Position numbers and translations under genes: made by a program. Below, in pieces: positions 17,175-23,853 of a DNA stretch of 26,044 nucleotides. The stretch covers positions 6,852 to 32,895 of the forward strand of contig DDZT01000034.1 in assembly GCA_002346435.1 (NCBI GenBank), in the 5' to 3' direction. Within the stretch, counting starts at the first letter, position 1. Each line of letters starts with the position of its first letter. This DNA comes from Anaerolineales bacterium UBA3001. GTDB taxonomy: Bacteria > Chloroflexota > Anaerolineae > Anaerolineales > UBA11657. Below the pieces are notes generated by a model. That model did not search any database. It saw only the letters and a program-made list of their open reading frames with translations, and was not told the DNA's origin.

Positions 17175-18026
17175 ATGACTCAAGACAGAGTTGAAGTTAT
17201 ATTGCTTGGTACAGCTCAGGATGGAGGTGTGCCTCAAGCGGGATGTCTATGCAATAATTGTCAGGTTGCTAGGACTGATCTCACACAACAGCACTTTGTA
17301 ACAAGTCTCGGCCTTGTTGATCGTACAGTTGGCAAGAGTTGGCTGGTGGACTGTACACCTGATTTCGGGCATCAAATTGATGTGTTGGCTCAATTTGCGC
17401 CCGATTGCAATCTGGCAGGAATATTGATAACCCATGCTCATATAGGACACTATTTAGGTTTGGCACAGCTGGGAGCAGAAGCTATGAATTCGAGTTTGAT
17501 GCCAATATATGTAAGTGAAAGCATGAGTGAGTTTTTGAATTCCAATGCTCCATGGTGCCAGCTGGTTAAACAACATAATATTGATATAGTGACAATCGAA
17601 TCAGGTGGTACTACAAAGTTGAGCCCAGTCATTAGTGTTGAACCCGTATTGGTGCCCCATCGGAAAGATTTTACAGACACTTTTGCGTTTGTAATTAGCG
17701 GGCAAAATAATAGTTTGTTTTACTGTCCTGATATAGATGATTGGGATGCTTGGCAATATGATTTGAGCGAATTTGTAAACAAGGTTGATGTAGCTTTGTT
17801 AGATGGTACTTTTTATGGAGACGGGGAGTTGCCAGATCGTGATATGACTGCAGTTAGTCATCCCTTCGTGAGTGATACACTTAAGCGATTGGGAGACGCT
17901 AAGTGCGATGTGCGGTTCGTGCATTTGAATCATACTAACCCACTCTTAAGAAAACATTGTGCGCATAGAATGTATAAGGATTATATGGCTAAAGTGGGTA
18001 GTCTTGGGGATGTGTGGTCGCTGTAG
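17175..18026 (+). CDS. PqqB-like metallo-beta-lactamase-fold hydrolase
   Basis: From the ATG at 17175 the protein has 283 residues. It matches the PqqB subgroup of the metallo-beta-lactamase fold, with LLGTAQDGGVPQAGC then CNNCQVAR (Cys residues at 24, 26 and 29), VDCTPDFGHQ, the metal-binding THAHIGHYLGL, LVPHRKDFTDTFAF, YCPDIDDW, LLDGTFYGDGELPDRDM and HLNHTNPLL. PqqB hydroxylates a tyrosine in PQQ precursor synthesis, but no pqqA, pqqC, pqqD or pqqE gene is present in the window, so this may be a paralogue with another substrate. A TTG at 17139 would add 12 residues, but the ATG starts just before the conserved core. It is divergent from the aminotransferase gene across a 91-base spacer. 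Confidence 0.87.
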   Translation: MTQDRVEVILLGTAQDGGVPQAGCLCNNCQVARTDLTQQHFVTSLGLVDRTVGKSWLVDCTPDFGHQIDVLAQFAPDCNLAGILITHAHIGHYLGLAQLGAEAMNSSLMPIYVSESMSEFLNSNAPWCQLVKQHNIDIVTIESGGTTKLSPVISVEPVLVPHRKDFTDTFAFVISGQNNSLFYCPDIDDWDAWQYDLSEFVNKVDVALLDGTFYGDGELPDRDMTAVSHPFVSDTLKRLGDAKCDVRFVHLNHTNPLLRKHCAHRMYKDYMAKVGSLGDVWSL

Positions 18027-18083
18027 ATTCATAGTGATGTCTATAATCTGGTTGTGCTATAAAGATTACTATCGGGAGACAGT

Positions 18084-18851
18084 ATGAATACGAATAATAT
18101 TCATGAAGTTGGTAGAAATGAACCAATAATTGTAGCTCGTGAAGTACACAAATGGTTTGGGGAGTTTCATGCATTGCGTGGTATCGATATCGAGGTGTAT
18201 AAGGGTGAGAAGATTGTCATCTTCGGTCCGTCAGGGTCGGGTAAATCCACTTTTATCCGGATGATTAATCGACTTGAAGAGCACCACAGTGGTGAAATAA
18301 TCGTGGACGGGATCGAGCTAACAAATGATCTAAAGAATATCGCTGCAATAAGACAGGAGATAGGCATGGTTTTTCAGGCATTTAATTTATTTCCGCATCT
18401 TACTGTTTTAAGTAATATAACATTGGCTCCTCTTCATGTGCGGAAATGGTCTAAAGAGCAAGCAGAAGAGTCAGCTATGCAGTTGCTGGAAAGGGTAGGT
18501 ATTCCGGAACAAGCTGATAAATACCCTGGTCAGCTATCGGGTGGGCAGCAACAAAGAGTTGCTATTGCACGTGCATTAGCTATGCAACCTAAGATAATGT
18601 TGTTTGATGAGCCAACATCTGCTCTGGATCCAGAGATGATCAAAGAGGTGTTGGATGTGATGACAGAATTGGCAGAATCAGGAATGACCATGTTAGTTGT
18701 AACTCATGAAATGGGTTTTGCTCGAGAGGTTTGTGATAGGATGGTTTTCTTAGACGAAGGTCAAGTGGTCGAGGAAGGAACACCTAAGCAGATGTTTGAA
18801 GATCCGCAGAGTGAGCGCACTAAGCTATTTTTGTCGCAGATCCTACAATAG
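18084..18851 (+). CDS. ABC transporter ATP-binding protein, polar amino acid (GlnQ) type
   Basis: This 255-residue nucleotide-binding protein has Walker A GPSGSGKST at 48-56, the Q-loop VFQAFNLFPHLTV, signature LSGGQQQR at 151-158, Walker B IMLFDEP at 171-177 and the switch histidine in VVTHEMGFAREV. The TVLSNI and THEMGFAREVCDRMVF segments are typical of the HisP/GlnQ/ArtP family that energises uptake of polar amino acids. No permease or substrate-binding protein lies beside it, so its partners must be encoded elsewhere or it serves several systems. GGGAG lies shortly before the ATG at 18084. It is separated from the PqqB-like gene by 57 bases. Confidence 0.93.
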   Translation: MNTNNIHEVGRNEPIIVAREVHKWFGEFHALRGIDIEVYKGEKIVIFGPSGSGKSTFIRMINRLEEHHSGEIIVDGIELTNDLKNIAAIRQEIGMVFQAFNLFPHLTVLSNITLAPLHVRKWSKEQAEESAMQLLERVGIPEQADKYPGQLSGGQQQRVAIARALAMQPKIMLFDEPTSALDPEMIKEVLDVMTELAESGMTMLVVTHEMGFAREVCDRMVFLDEGQVVEEGTPKQMFEDPQSERTKLFLSQILQ

Positions 18852-18865
18852 ATTTGCTGATTGTA

Positions 18866-18894
18866 TTGAGTTGAATTGCTTCGTTTATTATTAA
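18866..18894 (+). promoter_or_regulatory. Weak candidate promoter for the small EamA protein gene
   Basis: TTGAGT (18866-18871), a 17-base spacer and TATTAA (18889-18894) match consensus at four of six positions each. The leader would be about 75 bases. In an AT-rich spacer such a match can arise by chance. Confidence 0.25.
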
Positions 18895-18974
18895 CCTGTA
18901 ATATTCTATTCGTACAAACATTCAAAATATACAGCCATTTACATTGTATCTGAGATCTACTTAATTGGAGGATT

Positions 18975-19391
18975 ATGAATACATCTATATCGCTTGCTGT
19001 ACTTAGTCTTTTTGCGTTTGGTATTGGAAGTTTCTTGTGGCAAGTTGCAGGAGCTAATCAAGCGTATGCACCTAGCTATATGATTGTTGAAGGGTTAACC
19101 TTTGCTGCGGTTGGATTAGCTATACATGTTATCAATAAGCATGGGTTTTCTCTGTCTTATAGAATGATTGGATATGGAGCTTTGGGAGGTGTGTTGGCTG
19201 GTGTTGCAGTCTACGCTCTAATTATGGCGTTTAGTATGGGGGGTGCAGGCAGTATAATGTTTCCTGTATCACGACTTGGTATGGTTGTCTCAGTAATATT
19301 AGCCGTATTAATTTATCGAGAGCCAGTTACTGTGACAAAGTTGATAGGGTTAGGTCTAGGAGTGAGCTCAATTATCGTTCTATCTCGGTGA
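18975..19391 (+). CDS. Half-size EamA/DMT-superfamily transporter (five-helix)
   Basis: This 138-residue, very hydrophobic protein has about five transmembrane helices, near residues 6-24, 33-53, 65-86, 95-113 and 120-136. SFLWQVAGANQAYAPSYMIVEG and IMFPVSRLGMVVSVILAVLIYREPVT fit a single EamA repeat. Normal EamA transporters have two such repeats (about 300 residues), so this must dimerise to work. Basic residues are concentrated in the loops after helices 2 and 4, which suggests those loops face the cytoplasm. The substrate is unknown. GGAGG lies before the ATG at 18975. It is convergent with a second half-size EamA gene, with 13 bases between the two stop codons. Confidence 0.85.
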   Translation: MNTSISLAVLSLFAFGIGSFLWQVAGANQAYAPSYMIVEGLTFAAVGLAIHVINKHGFSLSYRMIGYGALGGVLAGVAVYALIMAFSMGGAGSIMFPVSRLGMVVSVILAVLIYREPVTVTKLIGLGLGVSSIIVLSR

Positions 19392-19404
19392 TCTATCAAT
19401 TCGT

Positions 19405-19830
19405 TTATGATTGGTAGCCTATCATCGCAACTCCAGCAATACATATTAATACGCCGACTAGGTTGGTTGGCGTAGCTTTGTCTCCGATAAGTAAAACTCC
19501 TATGGCAAGTAGTGCAATGTTGGTAAAAACGCTTGTAACGAGATTTCCTGTACTTAGGTTCCATCCATTTCGGTACATCAATATAAAGCCTATATCAAGG
19601 AATATTATCGAAATGGCCATTGCGATTTGTATCCAACTGAGCTGCCGGACTTGCTTTGCTAGGCCACCAGCTGATGGAAATAGAGGAATTAAAGTTGCTG
19701 CTATTATTGCAATGGTGACATATGTGGCGGTCACGGCAACGATTGGATTGAGTGATGTTGGTATTCGTCTAGCAAAATAGTGAAAACTCACTGCGCCTAT
19801 TAGTACTATCATTGGTGCTATATAAAACAT
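19405..19830 (-). CDS. Second half-size EamA/DMT-superfamily transporter, convergent with the first
   Basis: From the ATG at 19830 the protein has 141 residues and about five hydrophobic helices, again one EamA repeat. FHYFARRIPTSLNPIVAV, LDIGFILMYRNGWNLSTGN and LLAIGVLLIGDKATPTNLVGVLI are characteristic. An upstream in-frame ATG at 19854 would add eight basic residues, but AAGGA at 19840-19844 (minus strand) lies nine bases before the ATG at 19830, so the shorter start is preferred. Positive charges are spread over alternate loops, so membrane orientation is not clear. It is only distantly similar to the 18975 protein by eye. The two may form a heterodimer or act separately. Confidence 0.82.
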   Translation of the reverse strand: MFYIAPMIVLIGAVSFHYFARRIPTSLNPIVAVTATYVTIAIIAATLIPLFPSAGGLAKQVRQLSWIQIAMAISIIFLDIGFILMYRNGWNLSTGNLVTSVFTNIALLAIGVLLIGDKATPTNLVGVLICIAGVAMIGYQS

Positions 19831-20038
19831 GATTTTGTTTCCTTTTTTCATCATAAATGTAACGGTATAACTCTATTGAAATATTGCCACGTAATCATCG
19901 CTACTCAAGCAATTTTGCGAAAATCTTATGCTTGTATTCTAATTGTATATAAATCTGCAGGGACATTGATTATATACTATATATTTTGCAAAGTATAATC
20001 TAAGGATGCGTTATTTGATGATTTTCTAAGGTGAATAC

Positions 20039-21151
20039 ATGAATTTTGAGCGAAATCGTATTATTGAAGGTGATTGCGTGCGGGTATTGTCGGCACTGCC
20101 AAAAAATTCGGTGGATTTGATATTCGCTGACCCACCTTATAACCTGCAATTGGAGGATGACCTTCATCGGCCCGACATGACAAGAGTGGATGGTGTAAAT
20201 GATAAATGGGATAGATTTGATGATTTTGAATCATATGATGATTTTACCGCGGCGTGGCTAAAGGCGTGTAGACAAGTACTTAAGCCTTCAGGAACCATAT
20301 GGGTAATCGGTAGTTACCACAATATATTTAGAGTTGGAAGAATTATGCAGGATATTGGATTCTGGATATTAAATGATGTGGTCTGGGTTAAAACAAATCC
20401 GATGCCTAACTTTCGTGGCGTGAGATTTGCGAATGCGCATGAAACGCTAATCTGGGCAAGCGTGACTAAACGGAGTAAATATATATTTAATCATCAGGCT
20501 ATGAAGGGTTTCAATGAAGATAAACAAATGCGTAGTGATTGGTGGATAATTCCATTGGCAAAAGGACCAGAAAGGTTGCGCGACGAGGTGGGTAATACGG
20601 CTCATTCAACCCAAAAGCCGGAAGCGCTGTTGTATCGAGTAATTCTGTCGTCGACAAATCCTGGAGATTTGGTGCTTGATCCATTTATGGGGAGTGGTAC
20701 AACAGGTGTGGTTGCAAAACGATTACATCGTGATTGGCTCGGTATAGAGTCGGACGGAAAATATATAGATTTAGCACAACAAAGAATAGACAAGGTAAAA
20801 GCGGAAGATTATGACTCAGATGCGTTTGATGTTCGTGATTTGAAAAAGAAAAGAGGGCGAGTATCTTTCGCTACTATATTAGAGAATGGATTAGTGCGGC
20901 CTGGTCAGAAGATGTATTTTCAGAAGAAAGTAGATAAAATGGCAGTTATAAAGCCTAATGCTAAGATAAGAACGAAAGATGGATTTGAGGGCTCTATTCA
21001 TCAGGTGGGCAGATATTATATAGGCGGTTCTCCTTGCAATGGATGGCAGAATTGGTACGTTCTAAATGGTAGTCATTTTGTGCTGATAGATGAATTTAGA
21101 GAGAAGTACCGCTTAGATAATCAGAACAACCTACAAGCGTCCAGAAATTAA
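20039..21151 (+). CDS. ccrM: Adenine-specific DNA methyltransferase, CcrM-like (predicted GANTC)
   Basis: This 370-residue beta-class N6-adenine methyltransferase has the catalytic motif ADPPYNLQL (DPPY at 31-34) before the AdoMet-binding motif DPFMGSGTTG (FMGSG at 216-220). The intervening blocks GTIWVIGSYHNIFRVG, GFWILNDVVWVKTNPMPNFRG, FANAHETLIWA, QMRSDWW and HSTQKPEALLYRV are close to CcrM of alphaproteobacteria, which methylates GANTC. A C-terminal domain (about 272-355) with GSIHQVGRYYIGGSPCNGWQNW corresponds to the CcrM C-terminal DNA-recognition domain. No restriction endonuclease gene is adjacent, so it appears solitary. AAGGTG precedes the ATG at 20039. A TATAAT is present at 19994-19999, without a good -35. 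Confidence 0.93.
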   Translation: MNFERNRIIEGDCVRVLSALPKNSVDLIFADPPYNLQLEDDLHRPDMTRVDGVNDKWDRFDDFESYDDFTAAWLKACRQVLKPSGTIWVIGSYHNIFRVGRIMQDIGFWILNDVVWVKTNPMPNFRGVRFANAHETLIWASVTKRSKYIFNHQAMKGFNEDKQMRSDWWIIPLAKGPERLRDEVGNTAHSTQKPEALLYRVILSSTNPGDLVLDPFMGSGTTGVVAKRLHRDWLGIESDGKYIDLAQQRIDKVKAEDYDSDAFDVRDLKKKRGRVSFATILENGLVRPGQKMYFQKKVDKMAVIKPNAKIRTKDGFEGSIHQVGRYYIGGSPCNGWQNWYVLNGSHFVLIDEFREKYRLDNQNNLQASRN

Positions 21152-21330
21152 ATGTGTTGGAATAAAATGTTTGAGGCGACAAAAATAGAAGTTGTCTTCA
21201 GTGAAGTTACTATGACATATTTGGTATAGTAGGAAGTCAAAAATTACAAGCCATTCCCCAGTTGTTCAAGTATGGCAATTGTGTATGTTATTGCTATTCG
21301 TATAGAATGAAAATATATTAGATATGCAAT

Positions 21331-21831
21331 TTAGGTTGCTTTGGAGAAAAAGGTTTGTGCTATTAGACCTGCAATTGGGGGTAGAAGGCAAACGCTTGCT
21401 ACTCTTATTAGTGTAAATTTCCACCCCAGTATTGCTACTTCTAGTGGCAGTCGTGCTAATGACCAGGCACCCCAGCCAGTTAGATATGCTACTGCTACAC
21501 CTATGCTGCTTCCTGATCGCAATAATCCAGCAAGAAGTGGGACGGTCACTACAGGTCCTCCTGGGGTTAGTGTGCCTGCTACTGAAGCTAACATAATTCC
21601 TCGCAACCCTGATTCGGGCCCCAGCCACTTTGTGATAAATTCCTCCTGTTGGGCAGCAAATACTTGAGACATGCCAGCAATTACTAAAGCCAATAGTAGT
21701 AGTGGCATCATTTGCACTATCATTTTTGCTGATATTTGAAGTCCAGTAATGTGGAGGTCGTTACCCTGGTAGTAGCCAGCCAGTACTAGAGCCCCAGCTA
21801 CACCACCCATGATCAATGTTGGAGTAAGCAT
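21331..21831 (-). CDS. Short permease-family membrane protein (about 166 residues)
   Basis: The protein has a start helix, then MIVQMMPLLLLALVIAGMSQ, SGLRGIMLASVAGTLTPGGP and GSSIGVAVAYLTGWGAW followed by RLPLEVAILGWKFTLIR. This matches the short single-unit version of the predicted permease family related to YraQ/ArsP. It has about four or five transmembrane helices. The transported compound is unknown. A GTG at 21858 is in frame, but AAGGA at 21840-21844 (minus strand) lies eight bases before the ATG at 21831, which is taken as the start. It is convergent with ccrM across a 179-base spacer in which I see no gene. The 243 bases upstream, to the end of the MLE-type gene, also hold no recognisable gene. 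Confidence 0.82.
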   Translation of the reverse strand: MLTPTLIMGGVAGALVLAGYYQGNDLHITGLQISAKMIVQMMPLLLLALVIAGMSQVFAAQQEEFITKWLGPESGLRGIMLASVAGTLTPGGPVVTVPLLAGLLRSGSSIGVAVAYLTGWGAWSLARLPLEVAILGWKFTLIRVASVCLLPPIAGLIAQTFFSKAT

Positions 21832-22074
21832 ATTCGAATTCCTTTTTTGTTTTTTCACGATGCCTAATTATATAAAAATTGAGACGAATGAGTATATGCT
21901 GATATCTCTTCGCAATTAAACGATGCCAAGTTTGAGTCGAAGCATTTTTTCTAATGCTAGATATATTTCATGCGTCGTGCTAGATGAAGTTGTATAAAGA
22001 TTGTACTTGTTTGGTTACGATACAAGCCCCAGTCAGAACATTTATTAGATGCACTTTATATGTTTTACTAGCAA

Positions 22075-23166
22075 TCAATCCCATTTTGATGCGTAGAACT
22101 TTAGTTTATCCTCGTCAATATCTACACCTAGCCCAGCCTTGTCAGGAGGAGTAAGGACTTGACCATCTGGAAGATATGGGTGAGATAGAAGTGTATCTCC
22201 CATATCTGAGAAACCAGCTGGCCACTTTACATTTGGAGTGGATACTGCAAAGTGTGCGGCTGCGGCGGCCATAATGTCAAAGTACGGTGCAACAGATAAT
22301 TCCAAACCGGATGCTTCGCCAATTGCTGCCATACGTTTTGCTTGTAAGAGGCCGCCAAACTTTTCTATTTTGAAATGCAACACATGTGCTGCATGTGATT
22401 TGGCTATTTCGTAGACGCTTCTAGGACTGGTTACGGCTTCGTCAGCTTGTATTGGGGCTTCTAGTCGTTCGGTCAAGATGGCCATTTCGTCCAGATGAAG
22501 AACTGGCTGTTCGAATAGTGCTATGCCACCAATTCGCTCCATTTGTGTAAGCGCATACACAGCTTCTCCAAGTGTGTATCCAGTGTTTCCATCCAGTTGG
22601 AATCTGACTTTGTCTCCAACAGCTTCGTACACTGCTTTGTACCAGGTTAGGTCTGTATTGACATCAAACCCTATTTTGCTTTTTAACCATGTCCATCCTT
22701 CCGATGATAATTTCTCGATATGTTCTATTGACTCGTCTATACTTAGGCGATCGGCTAGGCCATGTAGTGGAGCACCTTCATTACATTTACCTCCAAGAAG
22801 GTTGTACACAGGCACATTTAGTGCTTTGCCTTTTATGTCCCAAAGAGCAAATTCTATAGCTGTAACCGGGTAGCGGGTGCTTTTTCCTATGGATTTGTAC
22901 ATTGTGTCAAAGAGACTCTCAATGTCAAATGGATTATGCCCTATGATTGACGGCTTTATATGATTGTCAATATTGTTTTTTATGGATTCTGCTGTGTCTC
23001 CATAGTGAGGAGCGTGTGATAGAGTTTGCCCAATACCAGTAATTCCATCGTCAGTCTCAACTAAAACAGTGATGGTCTTGGTGTCTGGTATATCGCCGTA
23101 ATAGGTGTTTAATGATCTTTGTCGAGGAATTGATGCTATATATGAGGTCATATCAGTTATTTTCAT
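22075..23166 (-). CDS. Enolase-superfamily enzyme, muconate-lactonizing (MLE) subgroup
   Basis: This 363-residue protein has the enolase-superfamily capping domain (1-125) and barrel (about 130-340). The catalytic lysines are K162 and K164 (WLKSKIG, the KxK motif) and K266 (LHFKIEKFGG). Metal ligands are D192 (FQLDGNTG), E219 (LFEQP) and D242 or E243 (QADEAV). This set defines the MLE subgroup, which includes cycloisomerases, o-succinylbenzoate synthases, dipeptide epimerases and racemases. The reaction here is not determined. An open frame runs up to 23259, but AGGAG at 23177-23181 (minus strand) lies ten bases before the ATG at 23166, which matches the family N-terminus. It follows the coiled-coil gene by 93 bases and is probably co-transcribed from the promoter at 23764-23792. 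Confidence 0.9.
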   Translation of the reverse strand: MKITDMTSYIASIPRQRSLNTYYGDIPDTKTITVLVETDDGITGIGQTLSHAPHYGDTAESIKNNIDNHIKPSIIGHNPFDIESLFDTMYKSIGKSTRYPVTAIEFALWDIKGKALNVPVYNLLGGKCNEGAPLHGLADRLSIDESIEHIEKLSSEGWTWLKSKIGFDVNTDLTWYKAVYEAVGDKVRFQLDGNTGYTLGEAVYALTQMERIGGIALFEQPVLHLDEMAILTERLEAPIQADEAVTSPRSVYEIAKSHAAHVLHFKIEKFGGLLQAKRMAAIGEASGLELSVAPYFDIMAAAAAHFAVSTPNVKWPAGFSDMGDTLLSHPYLPDGQVLTPPDKAGLGVDIDEDKLKFYASKWD

Positions 23167-23259
23167 TGTGATAGTTCTCCTGTATATAGTTCTACTATTT
23201 GCTAGTCTATCTATAATATGCAACACCAAATCACTCAGATAGATGCGTTGGGAACGCAA

Positions 23260-23466
23260 TTATTTGAATTTCAGGTTCTTAGATATTGTTTCTAGTAGTA
23301 ATTGCTGATGTTTTATTTCTGACTTAAGCTTTGCGGCAGCAGCTATAGTAAAGTTTTCGTCATCATATGATTGTGATAAATTATTGTGTAAGGAATCAAG
23401 TTGCTTCTGAAGTTCTAGAATTTTGTCAGCTACAGCCTTGTACTGTTTAAGGTATTTGTCTGGCAT
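23260..23466 (-). CDS. Small coiled-coil protein of 68 residues
   Basis: The protein is almost entirely helical with heptad-like hydrophobics: IL, LQ and LDSLHNNL in the first half, LKSEI and LLLETI in the second. A short acidic and polar break (YDDENF) lies in the middle, so it may fold as an antiparallel helical hairpin. I recognise no family. The start is well supported because AGGAG lies eight bases before the ATG at 23466. It sits between the RHH gene (36-base gap) and the MLE-type gene (93-base gap), all on one strand. A structural or partner role with one of these is possible, but nothing in the sequence proves it. Confidence 0.7.
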   Translation of the reverse strand: MPDKYLKQYKAVADKILELQKQLDSLHNNLSQSYDDENFTIAAAAKLKSEIKHQQLLLETISKNLKFK

Positions 23467-23502
23467 TTGATTGTCTCCTGCCTATTTGTGCCCATAATAG
23501 TA

Positions 23503-23691
23503 TTAGTAACAATACCGGCATCTTACGTAATCGAAAATATCGTTTTCTGAGCCTTCTTCAATCGCATAATCAATAAGTACACGTAAAACCTTTGAAGCAT
23601 CTGGTAGAGAATGTTTGGATGCCATTTTATCTAACCATTCTTTTTGCTCTGTCTGGATTACTACATCAACGCTTGTTTTATTGTTGGGCAT
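23503..23691 (-). CDS. Ribbon-helix-helix-like small protein with C-terminal CxxC
   Basis: The 62-residue protein begins with a probable beta strand (TSVDVVIQ, 6-13). Two helices follow (EQKEWLDKMASKH and ASKVLRVLIDYAIEEG), the order of CopG/Arc-type ribbon-helix-helix DNA-binding proteins that act as dimers. The tail ends in VRCRYCY, with cysteines at 58 and 61 forming a CxxC pair that could bind a metal or sense redox state. AAGGAG lies about seven bases before the ATG. It is the first gene of a unit with a clear promoter at 23764-23792 containing a perfect palindrome, consistent with autoregulation. The RHH assignment rests on pattern recognition by eye, not on a profile score. Confidence 0.72.
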   Translation of the reverse strand: MPNNKTSVDVVIQTEQKEWLDKMASKHSLPDASKVLRVLIDYAIEEGSENDIFDYVRCRYCY

Positions 23692-23763
23692 ACATGAGGC
23701 TCCTTGGTGTTTTGGAGCTAAGTTAATAGCTCAAAATTTAAACTGTTGTAGTTTCGTTAATCG

Positions 23764-23792
23764 AGTATAGAATACAGCCATGGCTATGTAAA
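23764..23792 (-). promoter_or_regulatory. Sigma-70-type promoter for the RHH, coiled-coil and MLE-type gene unit
   Basis: On the minus strand TTTACA (23792-23787) is followed after exactly 17 bases by TATACT (23769-23764). Each hexamer has one or two mismatches to consensus. Transcription would start near 23757, leaving a leader of about 65 bases before the ATG at 23691. Confidence 0.55.
23776..23785. promoter_or_regulatory. Perfect palindrome AGCCATGGCT in the promoter spacer, candidate operator
   Basis: The ten-base palindrome lies wholly within the 17-base spacer between the -35 and -10 elements of the promoter at 23764-23792. Flanking bases (TAC on one side and GTA on the other) extend partial symmetry. 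A protein bound here would block RNA polymerase. The RHH protein encoded by the first gene is the obvious candidate; this is inference. Confidence 0.4.
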
Positions 23793-23853
23793 TGGACTTT
23801 AGTGTTAATCGACGGAAAAAATAGTAGGTTAGAGCTATGTTTGAAAACGTAGT

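Noticed and set aside
19994..19999. Perfect TATAAT upstream of the CcrM-like gene
   Set aside because: The only TTGA-like hexamer upstream is 22 bases away; the region is AT-rich enough for a chance match.
21178..21198. GACAA and TTGTC arms after ccrM as a possible terminator
   Set aside because: The stem is only five pairs with a nine-base loop and no T-run follows.
21266..21628. Minus-strand open frame of 120 codons overlapping the permease gene in another frame
   Set aside because: Ser/Asn/Thr-rich translation without domain features, while the frame at 21331-21831 matches a known permease family.
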